The notes: a model not told the origin generated them from the sequence alone. A DNA stretch of 39,563 bases from Polaromonas sp. (GCF_029945895.1 NZ_JAQSDL010000047.1:1-39563), one strand, 5' to 3'. Shown: positions 7,162-17,656, counted from the stretch's first letter. Numbers and translations: made by a program.

Positions 7162-7198
7162 CGTTTATTGCAAAATGCACAATTTGCATCAATAAACG
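7162..7198. promoter_or_regulatory. Second nested inverted repeat in the gdhA promoter region
   Basis: The outer arms CGTTTATTG (7162-7170) and CAATAAACG (7190-7198) are exact complements. They enclose a second symmetric pair, TGCAAA (7169-7174) and TTTGCA (7183-7188). The segment is AT-rich, ends 19 bp before the gdhA ATG, and probably overlaps the promoter. It could bind a dimeric regulator such as an Lrp- or LysR-type protein. Confidence 0.45.
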
Positions 7199-7217
7199 CA
7201 CCAAAAACAGGATTTTA

Positions 7218-8561
<1,344 letters not shown>

Positions 8562-8597
8562 GACAAGTCCTCACCTGCGCCGGCGGCTGACGGGCGC

Positions 8598-9083
8598 TCA
8601 GCGCAGCCAGCAGGCAAGTGCGCCCAGCAGGCAGCACAAGGAGGCCACCACGGTCAGGCCCGCGCGCAGGCCCAGCCAGGCGCCCAGGCCTAAGCGCAGG
8701 TAGAGCTGCCGGTCCACGGCATAACAGACGATCAGCGTGGCGGGCGCCAGCAGCAGGCCCCAACGCGGCGGCAGCACCACCGCGATCCAGCCCAGCAGGC
8801 TGGGGCTCACGCCCCACAGCAGTTGCGCCGCATCGGCAGGCGAATCGCGCATAGCCAGACCCCAATGAATGCCGCCCAGAAAACTGGCAATCAGCGCAGC
8901 GTAGGCCAGCAGCGCAAGGGCTGGCAGGCGGTCCTGCGGTGCGACCAGCCAGACGGCTGCCGCTCCGGCCATGAAGGGCAGCAGGCCCGCCATGCCCAGC
9001 ACGCGGGCCAGGGCCGAAGGAGCCGTCAGCCCCTCTCGTCGGTGCGGGGCATCGGCAGGCGAAGAATGCGGAGGGGTCATCAC
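8598..9083 (-). CDS. DUF3429 family inner-membrane protein
   Basis: This 161-residue protein has four or five hydrophobic helices and matches the DUF3429 pattern. Seen are MAGLLPFMAGAAAVWL, an LALLAYAALIASFLGGIHWG segment with the family-typical FLGGIHWG, a LLWGVSPSLLGWIAVVLPP stretch, and a C-terminal pair of helices. The family has no established function; it is a small membrane protein frequent in proteobacteria. The gene converges on gdhA and is divergent from a lipoprotein hydrolase across about 170 bp. On its own strand a TAAACT-like -10 sits very near the ATG, so the leader may be very short. Confidence 0.8.
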   Translation of the reverse strand: MMTPPHSSPADAPHRREGLTAPSALARVLGMAGLLPFMAGAAAVWLVAPQDRLPALALLAYAALIASFLGGIHWGLAMRDSPADAAQLLWGVSPSLLGWIAVVLPPRWGLLLAPATLIVCYAVDRQLYLRLGLGAWLGLRAGLTVVASLCCLLGALACWLR

Positions 9084-9254
9084 CCCAGTTTAGAACAGGC
9101 CCTGGCACGCCGGGCCGTGCGCCCGGCCAGCAGCGGCAGGCCGCCGGTTGCCCGCGGCTTTGCCGGGTCTTCACACCCCAGACATGGCAGCCAAGCTGCA
9201 CGCCAGAGAAAATTCCTGCCAACGCGAACTTTCTACCTCACTGGCCACTCAGTC

Positions 9255-10103
9255 ATGCTTATGAAACGCTGGACCCTGCTCGCCGCCATCGCCCTGGCCC
9301 TTGGATTTGCTGTTCTTACAGGCTGCAGCACCCTCGACGAGCGACAGCGCGCGTGGATCTTCCAGCCCAGCGACCGCAGCTGGAGCGGCGGCCTGGCCGC
9401 TGCCGAAGGCATGGACGACGTCTGGATTGGCTTCCAGGCCAAAGCCAGCGGCGAGCCGGCCACCCTGCACGGGCTCTGGCTGCCCTCCGACCGGCCCGGT
9501 GGTCCCATTCTTCTTTACCTGCACGGCGCGCGCTTCAATGTGACCGGTTCCGCGCCACGCATGCGCCGCATGCAGGAACTCGGCTTTTCGGTGCTGGGGG
9601 TGGACTACCGGGGCTTCGGCAAAAGCACGGCTGCTCTGCCCTCGGAAGAGTCGGCCTACGAGGACGCGCGCGCCGCCTGGGACTGGCTCGCCAGAAAATA
9701 CCCGGACCGGCCCCGTTACGTGTTCGGCCACTCGCTGGGCGGCCCGATTGCCATCAACCTTGCCACCGAGGTCAGCGACGAAAGCGGCACGATTGTCGAA
9801 GGCACTTTCACTTCGATTGCCGACGTGGTCAGCACCTCCAAATGGGGCTGGGTGCCGGTGTCGATGCTGATCACCCAGCGTTTCGAGGCCGCTCGCAAGG
9901 TCGGCAAGATCGGCTCGCCGCTGCTGGTGGTGCACGGCGGCGAAGATCGGCTGATTGCCCCCGACCTCGGGCGCAAGCTGTTCGAGGCCGCCGCGCAGCC
10001 CAAGCTGTTCATGCTGGTCGAGGGCGGCTCGCACCACAACACCAATTCCGTCGGCCAGGCCCAGTATCGCCAGGCGCTGGCGCAGCTGTTCAGCCTGAAA
10101 TAG
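9255..10103 (+). CDS. Lipoprotein alpha/beta-hydrolase
   Basis: The protein has 282 residues. The N-terminus is a lipoprotein signal: basic MKRW, a hydrophobic core, then the lipobox VLTGC with C24, so the mature protein is probably membrane-anchored facing the periplasm. The catalytic set is readable: the nucleophile elbow GHSLGG with S160, the acid in HGGEDR (D231), and the His in EGGSHHN (H260). An oxyanion-side motif LYLHGARFN comes early. It resembles the BEM46/YqkD-like serine hydrolases, whose substrates are mostly unknown. An in-frame extension far upstream is rejected because it precedes the signal peptide. Two ATGs two codons apart (9255 and 9261) are both possible. It is followed by the Bcr/CflA exporter on the same strand after 67 bp. 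Confidence 0.85.
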   Translation: MLMKRWTLLAAIALALGFAVLTGCSTLDERQRAWIFQPSDRSWSGGLAAAEGMDDVWIGFQAKASGEPATLHGLWLPSDRPGGPILLYLHGARFNVTGSAPRMRRMQELGFSVLGVDYRGFGKSTAALPSEESAYEDARAAWDWLARKYPDRPRYVFGHSLGGPIAINLATEVSDESGTIVEGTFTSIADVVSTSKWGWVPVSMLITQRFEAARKVGKIGSPLLVVHGGEDRLIAPDLGRKLFEAAAQPKLFMLVEGGSHHNTNSVGQAQYRQALAQLFSLK

Positions 10104-10170
10104 GCCGGCGCCGGCACGGCCTGCGCCCCTGACTGCCACCGGGCAGCGGCTATCTGATACGCTCAGATCA

Positions 10171-11442
10171 ATGTCCGCCACGCCCCCTGCTCCTGCCTCG
10201 GTTGTCCCCGCGGTGACCGCCGAACCGCCAGCCATGTCACCCGCGTTGATTGTTCTGGTGCTGTCGCTGCTGCTGGGCATCCAGCCCATCACCACCGACC
10301 TTTACCTGCCGGCGCTGCCGGCGCTCACCGAGGGTTTTGCCGCGCCCATGGCCCACGCCCAGCTGACCCTCACCGGGCTGCTGCTGGCCTTCGGCGTGTC
10401 GCAGCTTTTCTGGGGTCCGCTGTCGGACCGCTTCGGGCGCCGGCCCATCCTGCTGTGGGGCCTGGGTGCCTACGTGCTGGCGGCCATAGGCGCCGCGCTG
10501 GCGCCGTCCATGGCTCTCCTGATCACCTGGCGCATCGTGCAGGGCGCGGCCATGGGGGCGGCCGTCATGTGTGCGCGCGCCATCGTGCGCGACCTCTACA
10601 CGCCGCTGGCCGGCGCACGCGCCATGTCCCGGGGCCTGAGCGGGCTGGGCCTGATCGCCTGCCTGAGCGCGCCGCTGGGCGGCCTGCTGTCCGACGTTTT
10701 CAACTGGCGCGTGGCGCTGCTGGCGCTGGCCGTGTTCGGCGCGGCGGCGCTGGCCATGATTGCCCTGCGCTTCGAGGAAAGCATCCAGCGCAAAAACCCG
10801 CGCGCGCTGGAGCCGGCCACGCTGGTGCGCACCTGGTGGACGATTGTGCGCAACCCGACCTTTGTCGCCTTCTCGGCGCTGTCCACGGCTTCCTATGGCG
10901 GGCTGTTCACCTTTCTCGCGTCCTCGTCCTTTGTTTTCATCAAGGTGCTGGGCCTGTCCAAAACCCAGTACGGCCTGGTGATGTTCTCGATGTCTTTTGT
11001 CTATGTGCTGGGCACCTTCTGGTGCCGCCGGCTGCTGCCGCGCTTCGGCGTGCGCCGTTCGGTGGCGATGGCCGGCGGGCTCACGCTCAGCGGCGGCTTG
11101 CTGATCAGTACCCTGGCCTGGGCCGGAATCCACAACGTCTGGGCCCTGCTGTTGCCGTATTACCTTTTTGTATTTGCGCACGGCGTGCACCAGCCCTGCA
11201 GCCAGAGTGGCGCCGTCGGGCCGTTTCCCGGCGCGGCGGGCGCGGCCTCGGCGCTCAACGGCTTTCTGATGATGCTGGCGGCCTTTGCGATGGGCGGATG
11301 GCTGGGCAGCCACCTCGACGGTACCGTGTACCCGCTGGCCTACGGCGTCTTGTTCTGGAGCGTGTGTATCGCGCTGATAGCCTGGACGCTGGTGCAGCGC
11401 CACGGCGAGCCGGCGGCGCTGGCGGCGCCCGCGCGTCCATGA
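10171..11442 (+). CDS. Bcr/CflA-family multidrug efflux MFS transporter
   Basis: This 423-residue, 12-helix proton-driven exporter has a short hydrophilic N-terminal leader. The Bcr/CflA hallmark sits at the first helix, [15 protein letters not shown]. The MFS loop 2-3 motif is present as [16 protein letters not shown]. Helix 4 has the R-I-V-Q-G motif ([15 protein letters not shown]), and motif C-like Gly/Pro patterns occur around [19 protein letters not shown]. Family members export chloramphenicol, bicyclomycin, sulfonamides or cysteine, and the substrate here is unknown. Its TGA overlaps the miaA ATG as ATGA, so the two are translationally coupled and form an unusual exporter-miaA-ATPase string. 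Confidence 0.9.
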   Translation: MSATPPAPASVVPAVTAEPPAMSPALIVLVLSLLLGIQPITTDLYLPALPALTEGFAAPMAHAQLTLTGLLLAFGVSQLFWGPLSDRFGRRPILLWGLGAYVLAAIGAALAPSMALLITWRIVQGAAMGAAVMCARAIVRDLYTPLAGARAMSRGLSGLGLIACLSAPLGGLLSDVFNWRVALLALAVFGAAALAMIALRFEESIQRKNPRALEPATLVRTWWTIVRNPTFVAFSALSTASYGGLFTFLASSSFVFIKVLGLSKTQYGLVMFSMSFVYVLGTFWCRRLLPRFGVRRSVAMAGGLTLSGGLLISTLAWAGIHNVWALLLPYYLFVFAHGVHQPCSQSGAVGPFPGAAGAASALNGFLMMLAAFAMGGWLGSHLDGTVYPLAYGVLFWSVCIALIAWTLVQRHGEPAALAAPARP

Positions 11443-12386
11443 CAACGTCACGCTGGATCGGACTGGCCGGGCCCACCGCCTCGGGCAAAACCGCCGCAGC
11501 CTTCGCCATGGCCCAGCGCCACCCGGTGGAGATCATCAGCGTCGATTCCGCGCTGGTCTACCGCGGCATGGACATCGGCACGGCCAAGCCGACACCGGCC
11601 GAACTCGCCCTTGTTCCGCACCACCTGATCAACATTCGCGACCCGCTGCAGGCCTACAGCGCGGCCGAGTTTATTGCTGACGCCGCGCGCCTGATCGACG
11701 AGATCACGGCGCGCGGCAGGCTGCCGCTGCTGGTCGGCGGCACCATGCTTTATTTCAAGGCGCTGTTCGACGGGCTCGACGACATGCCCAAGGCCGACCC
11801 GGCGATTCGCGCCGCCCTGCTGGCCGAGGCGGGCGAAAAAGGCTGGCCCGCGCTGCACGCCGAGCTGGCCGCGGTGGATGCGGTGACAGCCGCGCGGCTG
11901 GCACCCAATGACTCGCAGCGCATCTCCCGCGCGCTGGAAGTTTTTCGCCTGACCGGGCAACCCCTGTCGTCTTTCCAGAAAAGAAATGCTATTGAAAAAG
12001 TAGCTGGTGGCGCACGTTCCATAAGGGCTGGAGCCCTTATTTCCCTGGAACCCCAAGACCGCGCCTGGCTGCACGAACGCATCGCGCAGCGCTTTGACGC
12101 CATGCTCGCCGCCGGTTTCCTGGACGAGGTGAAGGCCCTGCGGGCGCGTGGCGACCTGCACCCCGAGCTGCCATCCATGCGCTGCGTCGGTTACCGCCAG
12201 GCCTGGGAAGCGCTTGACGGCCTCTTCCCCCTGAGCGAACTGCGCGGGCGGGGCATTGCCGCCACGCGCCAGCTGGCCAAACGCCAGCTCACCTGGCTTC
12301 GCTCCATGCCCCAGCGTCAGGTGGTGGCCTGTGACGCAGCAGACGCGGTGCAGCGGGTGCAGCATCTGGTGAGCCAAGCCTTATGA
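11439..12386 (+). CDS. miaA: tRNA dimethylallyltransferase MiaA
   Basis: MiaA transfers a dimethylallyl group to adenine 37 of tRNAs reading UNN codons. The 315-residue protein starts [18 protein letters not shown], with the P-loop at residues 11-18. Next come the conserved [17 protein letters not shown], the [15 protein letters not shown] loop, the [15 protein letters not shown] segment, and the C-terminal [14 protein letters not shown]. Between [17 protein letters not shown] and the conserved [13 protein letters not shown], the usual variable stretch is replaced by residues [20 protein letters not shown], encoded by a dispersed repeat in reverse orientation. The reading frame is kept, so the enzyme is probably active. 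The gene overlaps the upstream exporter and downstream ABC ATPase by 4 bases each. Confidence 0.95.
   Translation: MTTSRWIGLAGPTASGKTAAAFAMAQRHPVEIISVDSALVYRGMDIGTAKPTPAELALVPHHLINIRDPLQAYSAAEFIADAARLIDEITARGRLPLLVGGTMLYFKALFDGLDDMPKADPAIRAALLAEAGEKGWPALHAELAAVDAVTAARLAPNDSQRISRALEVFRLTGQPLSSFQKRNAIEKVAGGARSIRAGALISLEPQDRAWLHERIAQRFDAMLAAGFLDEVKALRARGDLHPELPSMRCVGYRQAWEALDGLFPLSELRGRGIAATRQLAKRQLTWLRSMPQRQVVACDAADAVQRVQHLVSQAL
11984..12043 (-). repeat. Dispersed repeat copy R2, in frame in miaA
   Basis: Read on the minus strand, it runs AAATAAGGGCTCCAGCCCTT, then GTGCGCCACCAGCTAC, then CAATAGCATTT, the same element order as the other copies. It encodes part of the variable stretch of MiaA before the helix carrying LHERIAQRF. 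It is the only clear copy in the opposite orientation to the rest of the window. Confidence 0.7.
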
Positions 12387-13030
12387 GCCTCAGCGTCAAC
12401 AAGCTCAGCAAACACTATGGCGAAGTCGTGGTGTTCAACAACGTCTCGCTGCAGGTCGCGCCCGGCGAGTTTGTCGCCATCGTCGGCGAGTCGGGTGTGG
12501 GCAAATCGACGTTGCTCAACTGCATGGCCGGGCTGGACAGCTGGGACGCGGGTTCGGTCAGCCTGGACGGCGTGGACCTGGGCACGCTCAGCGACGACCA
12601 GCGCGCCCTGCTGCGCCGCGAAAAAGTCGGCTTCGTCTTCCAGGCCTTTCACGTGTTGCCACATCTGGACGTGGCGCAAAACGTCGCCTTGCCCCTGTTG
12701 CTGCTCGGCCAGCACGACGATGCGCGGGTGCAGGCCATGCTGGCCGCCGTCGGCCTGGCAGGCCTGGGCGAGCGCCTGCCGCAGCAGCTCTCGGGCGGGC
12801 AGTTGCAGCGGGTGGCGATTGCGCGCGCGCTGATTCACCGCCCGCGCCTGCTGCTGGCCGACGAGCCGACCGGCAACCTCGACCCCACCACCGCCGCCAA
12901 GGTCATGGACGCGCTGGTCGCACAAACCCGCGAGCACGGCGCCGCGCTGGTGCTGGTCACGCATTCGGAAACCGCTGCCGCGCGTGCCGACCGGGTGCTG
13001 CACCTGAGCAGCGAAGGCATCACGGGCTGA
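12383..13030 (+). CDS. ABC transporter ATP-binding protein (LolD/YbbA/AttE-like)
   Basis: This 215-residue ATPase is of the MacB/LolD/YbbA class, which works with FtsX-type permeases on lipoproteins, lipids or envelope substrates. Walker A is GESGVGKST (residues 35-43), the Q-loop is [14 protein letters not shown], the signature [15 protein letters not shown] starts near residue 136, and Walker B/D-loop is [13 protein letters not shown]. An H-loop follows in LVTHSE. The ATG overlaps the miaA stop. No permease is adjacent; the only FtsX-type permease lies 1.8 kb downstream (14821-17487), separated by an esterase and a dehydratase. Pairing with that permease is likely by class. Confidence 0.9.
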   Translation: MSLSVNKLSKHYGEVVVFNNVSLQVAPGEFVAIVGESGVGKSTLLNCMAGLDSWDAGSVSLDGVDLGTLSDDQRALLRREKVGFVFQAFHVLPHLDVAQNVALPLLLLGQHDDARVQAMLAAVGLAGLGERLPQQLSGGQLQRVAIARALIHRPRLLLADEPTGNLDPTTAAKVMDALVAQTREHGAALVLVTHSETAAARADRVLHLSSEGITG

Positions 13031-13095
13031 CGCCAGGCAAGCCTTCCCGAAGACAATGACTTGTCAAAGCCTCCATCAGCCCCAACTGAATCCTG

Positions 13096-13758
13096 ATGAA
13101 CGCCTCATCCTTTGAAACCCTTGAAGTGCTCCCCGCAACGGCGCCGCGCCAGTTGTTTGTGCTGCTGCACGGCGCTGGCGGTTCCGCCATGGACATGATG
13201 GCGCTGGCCACACTGATCGGCGAGTCCTTCAGTGAAGCGGCCGTCGTGATGCCGGAAGGAATCGAATCCATCCACCTGGGCAAGACCGAGCGGCAGTGGT
13301 TCCCGACCTTTGAACTGACCGAAGCCAACCACCCGGAACGCGTGGCACGCGCGGTGCCGCCCCTGGCAGCATTCATTCGCCAGCAGCAGGAACGTTTTGG
13401 CATTTTGCAGTCCGACACGGCGCTGGCCGGTTTTTCGCAGGGCGCCACCTTGGCGCTGGCGCTCAGCGACCAGCACGATGGCCTGGTCGGTCGTGTACTG
13501 GCCTTTTCGGGACCTTACGCGGCCTGGCCCGACAAGGCCCCTACCCTCACGACCATTCATTTGCTGCATGGCCAGCTCGACACCGTGGTGCCGGCCCGCC
13601 TGGCCCAGCAGGGTTATGCCGAGCTGATGGCGCTGGGAGCTGATGCCACCTGCGACATTGCCTCCAGCATCGGCCACGAGCTGCACCCGGCATTGATGGC
13701 GCAGGCGGTGCACCGGCTGCAGACCTGCGTGCCGCTGCGTTTCTGGCGTTCGGCCTGA
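13096..13758 (+). CDS. Carboxylesterase/phospholipase-family hydrolase (YpfH-like)
   Basis: This 220-residue cytoplasmic serine hydrolase is of the phospholipase/carboxylesterase (Abhydrolase_2) family, similar in size to E. coli YpfH. The motifs are the early LFVLLHGAGGSAMDM (oxyanion side), the nucleophile AGFSQGATLA with S114, the acid in HGQLDTVVP (D162), and the histidine in GHELHP (H194). The family hydrolyses short acyl esters, and the physiological substrate is not known. The ribosome site is weak. It sits 65 bp after the ABC ATPase on the same strand and converges on the dehydratase with 6 bp between stops. Confidence 0.88.
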   Translation: MNASSFETLEVLPATAPRQLFVLLHGAGGSAMDMMALATLIGESFSEAAVVMPEGIESIHLGKTERQWFPTFELTEANHPERVARAVPPLAAFIRQQQERFGILQSDTALAGFSQGATLALALSDQHDGLVGRVLAFSGPYAAWPDKAPTLTTIHLLHGQLDTVVPARLAQQGYAELMALGADATCDIASSIGHELHPALMAQAVHRLQTCVPLRFWRSA

Positions 13759-13764
13759 CCCTGC

Positions 13765-14727
13765 TCAGGGTCTTGCCAGCAGATCGGCGTAACGCGCCAG
13801 ATCCACATTGCCACCGCTGATAAGCACGCCGACCCGCGCGCCCCGGATCGCCTCGACATCGGTGCAGGCGCCGGCAAACGCCAGGCAGCCCGTCGGCTCC
13901 ACCACCATCTTCATGCGCTCAGCAAAAAAGCGCATCGCCTCAACCAGCTGCGCATCGCTGACGGTGAGGATGTCGTCGACATCGCGGCGAATGATGCCGA
14001 AGGTGTACGCGCCCAGGTGCTGGGTCTGCGCGCCGTCGGCAATGGTCTTGGGCACAGGAATATGCACGATGCGCCCGGCACGCAGCGACTGCTGGCCGTC
14101 GTTGCCGGCTTCGGGCTCAACGCCGTAAACCTTGCACTGTGGCGTCAGCGCGCGCGCGGCCAATGCCGAGCCGCTGGTCAGCCCGCCGCCGCCGGTGCAC
14201 ACGTACAGGCGGTCCAGCGGGCCGGTTTCCTCCAGCAGTTCCTTCGCGGCCGTGCCCTGGCCGGCAATGACGTCGGGGTGGTCGTAGGGCGGAATCAGCG
14301 TCATGCCGCGCTCGGCTGCCAGCCGCTGGGTCAGCGCCTCGCGGTCTTCGGTGAAGCGGTCGTATAGCACCACCTCGGCGCCGTAGCCGCGCGTGGCGGC
14401 CAGCTTGGCGGCGGGCGCGTCCTGCGGCATCACAATCAGCGCCGGCATGCCCAGCAGGCGCGCCGACAGCGCCACCGCCTGCGCGTGGTTGCCCGACGAA
14501 AACGCGATGGCGCCGGCCCGGCGCTGCGTCGCATCAAACTTCGACAGCGCATTGAAGGCCCCGCGAAACTTGAAAGCGCCCATGCGCTGGAAGTTTTCGC
14601 ACTTGAAGAAAAACTGCGCGCCCCAGCGCGCGTCGGCGGTGGCGGAACGCAGCACCGGCGTGTGGTGCGCATGGCCTTTGATGCGCGCAGCGGCGGCAAC
14701 AACATCGTCATAAGTGGGGAGCTGCAT
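13765..14727 (-). CDS. PLP-dependent threonine/serine dehydratase-like ammonia-lyase
   Basis: This 320-residue fold-type II PLP enzyme lacks the C-terminal ACT domain of biosynthetic IlvA, so it is of the catabolic, serine-racemase or hydroxyaspartate ammonia-lyase type. PLP forms the Schiff base with K53 in MGAFKFRGA, the substrate loop is SSGNHAQAV, and the phosphate-binding glycine loop is CTGGGGLTSG. TIADGAQTQHLG is characteristic of the serine-racemase/L-threo-3-hydroxyaspartate branch, whereas TIADG is shared with other dehydratases. The reaction is expected to be an alpha,beta-elimination releasing ammonia. It is divergent from the large permease gene, with 93 bp between starts. Confidence 0.88.
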   Translation of the reverse strand: MQLPTYDDVVAAAARIKGHAHHTPVLRSATADARWGAQFFFKCENFQRMGAFKFRGAFNALSKFDATQRRAGAIAFSSGNHAQAVALSARLLGMPALIVMPQDAPAAKLAATRGYGAEVVLYDRFTEDREALTQRLAAERGMTLIPPYDHPDVIAGQGTAAKELLEETGPLDRLYVCTGGGGLTSGSALAARALTPQCKVYGVEPEAGNDGQQSLRAGRIVHIPVPKTIADGAQTQHLGAYTFGIIRRDVDDILTVSDAQLVEAMRFFAERMKMVVEPTGCLAFAGACTDVEAIRGARVGVLISGGNVDLARYADLLARP

Positions 14728-14820
14728 GGCGAGTGGGCTTTCGTTGAATGACTGAGGAACAACGATAGCCTAGAACTTGACCGCCATCACCGCCGGCAAT
14801 GTGAAAGGCACAATCAGCCC

Positions 14821-17487
14821 ATGCTCGCCCTTCTTTCCACCTTCTCCTGGCAGGAGCTGCTGCACCACAAGTGGCGCAACGCAGCGGCCGTGGTGGCCGT
14901 CATGCTGGGGGTGGCGCTGGCGTTTTCGGTACAGCTGATCAATGCCTCGGCTTTGGCGGAGTTTTCGCAGGCCGTGCGTTCGGTCAACGGCCAGCCCGAC
15001 CTGGAGCTGCGCGCGGTGCGCGGCGGGTTTGACGAAGCGGTCTACGCGCGGGTGGCCAATCACCCGCAGGTGGCACTGGCCAGCCCGGTGCTGGAGTTCA
15101 GCACCTATGCCGTCGCCCCCGGCGGCCAGCGGGTGGCCCTGCGCTTGGTCGGTGTCGATGCGCTGGTGGTGGCTTCGCTGGCACCGGCCCTGATGCCGGT
15201 GCCCTCGGCCGGCGCCGAACGCCTGGCCCTGCTCGCGCCCGGCGCGGTTTTTCTCAACGCGGCAGCGCGGCAAGGCCTGCCCGGCGACCGGCTGCAGCTG
15301 CAAAGCGGTCTGCAGCTGCTGGACGCCCGGGTGGCCGGCAGTGTCAGCGCGGGGGGTGCCGCGCTGGCGGTGATGGACATCGGTTCCGCGCAGGAACTGT
15401 TCGGCCGGCTTGGCCAGCTCTCGCGCATCGACATCCGCCTGTTGGCCGGTGCCGACCGCGCCGCCTTCATCAGCTCGCTGCAACTGCCGGCCGGCATCAC
15501 CGCCACCGAGCCGGGCGACGACGCGCAGCGCGTGAGCAACCTCTCGCGCGCCTACCGCGTCAATCTCACCGTGCTGGCGCTGGTGGCGCTGTTCACCGGG
15601 GCCTTTCTGGTGTTTTCCGTGCTGTCGCTGAGCGTGGCCAAACGCGCGCAGCAGTTTGCCCTGCTCGGGGTGCTAGGCCTGACCGGCCGCGAGCGCCTGC
15701 GCCTGGTGCTCTTGGAGTCGGCGCTGCTGGGCACGGTGGGGAGCGCCGCCGGCATCGCCCTCGGCACGGCGCTGGCCGCGCTGGCGCTGCGGGTGCTCGG
15801 CGGCGACCTGGGCGGCGGCTATTTTTCCGGCGTGGCCCCGGCCCTGCAATGGAATGCGGGCGCGGCCGCGGTGTACGGCCTGCTCGGTGTGGCCGCGGCG
15901 CTGGTCGGCGGCTGGTGGCCGGCGCGCGCCGCGCAAAAACTGCCGCCGGCGCAAACACTCAAAGGCCTGGGCGCACCGCCGGCCGGCGGCACGCCTTACC
16001 GGCTCAGCCTGCTGCTGGTGGCCGCGAGCGGCTTGCTGGCCTTGACGCCACCGGTGGCTGGCATCGCGCTGGGCGCCTACCTGTCGGTCGGGCTGCTGCT
16101 GGTGGGCGGCATCAGTGCGCTGCCCTGGCTGATCGCCCTGCTGTACGACCGCATCGCCCCGCATGTGTCGCGCCGCCTGCTGCCGCTGCTGGCGGTGGAA
16201 CGGGCGCGCCGTGTGCGCGGCAGCGCGGCGGTGGCCGTCAGCGGCGTGGTCGCCTCGCTGAGCCTGGCGGTGGCACTGACGGTGATGGTGGCGAGTTTTC
16301 GCGACTCGGTCACCCACTGGCTGGATGTGGTGCTTCCGGCCGACCTGTACGTGCGCACCGCCAGCACCACCGCCGCCAGCGACACGGTGTTTTTCTCGCC
16401 GGCGTTTGTGCAGGCGCTGGCGCAGCTGCCCGGCGTGGCGCGCCTGAGCACGCTTCGCGTGAGCTCCCTTCTGCTGGACGCCAACCAGCCTGCGGTGGCG
16501 CTGATTGCGCGCGACCTGCAGGACCCCGCCGGCAGCCTGCCGCTGGTGGGCAACGCGCTGCCGGTGCCCGCCGGTCACGTGGCGATTTATGTGAGTGAGC
16601 CCATGGTCGACCTGTACGGCGCCCGCCCGGGTAGCGTTTTCTCCCGGCTTTCAGGGTCTTTTGAGGCCTTGGCCCTTGATGGACGGGCGCCAGCAGCTAT
16701 GAATTCAGGAGCAAACGAGGCAACACCCAGGAAGGATCCGCGCAGCGAAGGGCCGCCCCTGGCAGGCGACGGCCCCTCCGGGGAGCAGCGAAGTACGCAA
16801 GGCGACAAGCGTGGGGGCGAACAGTTTTTCGTGGCCGGTGTCTGGCGTGACTACGCGCGCCAGTTCGGCGCCATCGCCATGGACAGGCGCGACTTTGAAG
16901 CCCTCACCGGCGACCGGCGCGTCAACGACATTGCCTTGTGGCGCAGCCCCGGCGCGGGCGACGCGCAGTTGCAGCAGGCGGTGCGCGCGCTGGCCCAGGC
17001 ACAGACCGGCTCGGGCGAGCTGATCGAGTTTGCGTCCAGCGGCCAGATCCGCGCCACCTCGCTGCGCATTTTCGACCGCAGCTTTGCCGTGACCTACTGG
17101 TTGCAGGCGGTGGCGATTGCGATCGGCCTGTTCGGCGTGGCGGCCAGCTTCAGCGCGCAGGTGCTGGCGCGGCGCAAGGAGTTTGGCCTGCTGGCCCACC
17201 TGGGCCTGACACGCCGTCAGATCCTCACGCTGGTGGCAGGCGAAGGCGCCGCCTGGACGCTGGCCGGCGCGCTCGCCGGGCTGGGCCTGGGGCTGGCGGT
17301 GTCGCTGGTGCTGGTGCATGTGGTCAACCCGCAAAGCTTTCACTGGACCATGGACCTGGCCCTGCCCTGGACGCGGCTCCTGGGCCTGTGCGCGGCGGTC
17401 ATCGTGGCCGGCACCGTCACCGCCTGGCTGGCAGGGCGCGCGGCGGCGGGCAAGGACGCGGTGCTGGCCGTCAAGGAAGACTGGTAA
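14821..17487 (+). CDS. FtsX-type ABC transporter permease (YbbP/AttFG-like)
   Basis: This 888-residue inner-membrane permease has two FtsX domains. An N-terminal helix (about residues 20-40) is followed by a large periplasmic MacB-like region. A first helix cluster lies about residues 240-390, further helices at 395-440, and a second periplasmic region about 500-745. The last helix cluster is about 750-880 and contains VLARRKEFGLLAHLGLTRRQIL, the typical FtsX coupling helix; its twin VAKRAQQFALLGVLGLTGRERL is in the first half. This architecture matches lipoprotein/lipid-type ABC permeases such as YbbP or a fused AttF-AttG. The second periplasmic region carries about 53 residues (613-666) encoded by two dispersed repeat modules in frame, rich in charged and Gly residues and likely an exposed loop. 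Its ATPase partner is probably the gene at 12383. Confidence 0.9.
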   Translation: MLALLSTFSWQELLHHKWRNAAAVVAVMLGVALAFSVQLINASALAEFSQAVRSVNGQPDLELRAVRGGFDEAVYARVANHPQVALASPVLEFSTYAVAPGGQRVALRLVGVDALVVASLAPALMPVPSAGAERLALLAPGAVFLNAAARQGLPGDRLQLQSGLQLLDARVAGSVSAGGAALAVMDIGSAQELFGRLGQLSRIDIRLLAGADRAAFISSLQLPAGITATEPGDDAQRVSNLSRAYRVNLTVLALVALFTGAFLVFSVLSLSVAKRAQQFALLGVLGLTGRERLRLVLLESALLGTVGSAAGIALGTALAALALRVLGGDLGGGYFSGVAPALQWNAGAAAVYGLLGVAAALVGGWWPARAAQKLPPAQTLKGLGAPPAGGTPYRLSLLLVAASGLLALTPPVAGIALGAYLSVGLLLVGGISALPWLIALLYDRIAPHVSRRLLPLLAVERARRVRGSAAVAVSGVVASLSLAVALTVMVASFRDSVTHWLDVVLPADLYVRTASTTAASDTVFFSPAFVQALAQLPGVARLSTLRVSSLLLDANQPAVALIARDLQDPAGSLPLVGNALPVPAGHVAIYVSEPMVDLYGARPGSVFSRLSGSFEALALDGRAPAAMNSGANEATPRKDPRSEGPPLAGDGPSGEQRSTQGDKRGGEQFFVAGVWRDYARQFGAIAMDRRDFEALTGDRRVNDIALWRSPGAGDAQLQQAVRALAQAQTGSGELIEFASSGQIRATSLRIFDRSFAVTYWLQAVAIAIGLFGVAASFSAQVLARRKEFGLLAHLGLTRRQILTLVAGEGAAWTLAGALAGLGLGLAVSLVLVHVVNPQSFHWTMDLALPWTRLLGLCAAVIVAGTVTAWLAGRAAAGKDAVLAVKEDW
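16658..16715 (+). repeat. Dispersed repeat copy R3, in frame in the ABC permease
   Basis: CTTTTGAGGCCTTGGCCCTT, then GGGCGCCAGCAGCTATGAAT, then CAGGAGCAAA follow the family order and spacing. The segment is translated as SFEALALDGRAPAAMNSGAN within the second periplasmic region, without frame loss. Confidence 0.65.
16731..16817 (+). repeat. Second repeat module in the ABC permease
   Basis: AGCGAAGGGCCGCCCCTGG, then GGCCCCTCCGGGGAGCAGCG, then AAGCGTGGGGGC resembles another Comamonadaceae interspersed motif, in which AGCGAAGGGCCGCCC and GAGCGTGGGGGC border G/C-rich hairpins. It is translated as a charged, Gly-rich run between NEATPRKDPR and EQFFVAGVW. It directly follows copy R3, so two unrelated repeats stand in tandem inside one gene. 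Confidence 0.5.
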
Positions 17488-17656
17488 GCCGGTCCGCCAG
17501 GTTTTGCGGCCGGTCGTTTGCTGCCGGCTATGCCGCCGCAGTGGGCGATGCGCGTTTTCTTTTGCTTACCAACATGACGGTTTGAAGGCGGCATTGTCAT
17601 CACAACGCCGCATGAGCGGCCTACGATGGGCACATCACTTCCACAAGGCATTCACC

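Noticed and set aside
8823..9254. In-frame 144-codon extension of the lipoprotein hydrolase
   Set aside because: It would place polar residues before an obvious signal peptide with lipobox, and it overlaps the DUF3429 gene on the other strand.
10455..11438. In-frame extension of miaA through the Bcr/CflA gene
   Set aside because: The extension is an out-of-frame reading of the exporter; miaA begins at the ATG that gives the standard N-terminus and 4-bp overlap.
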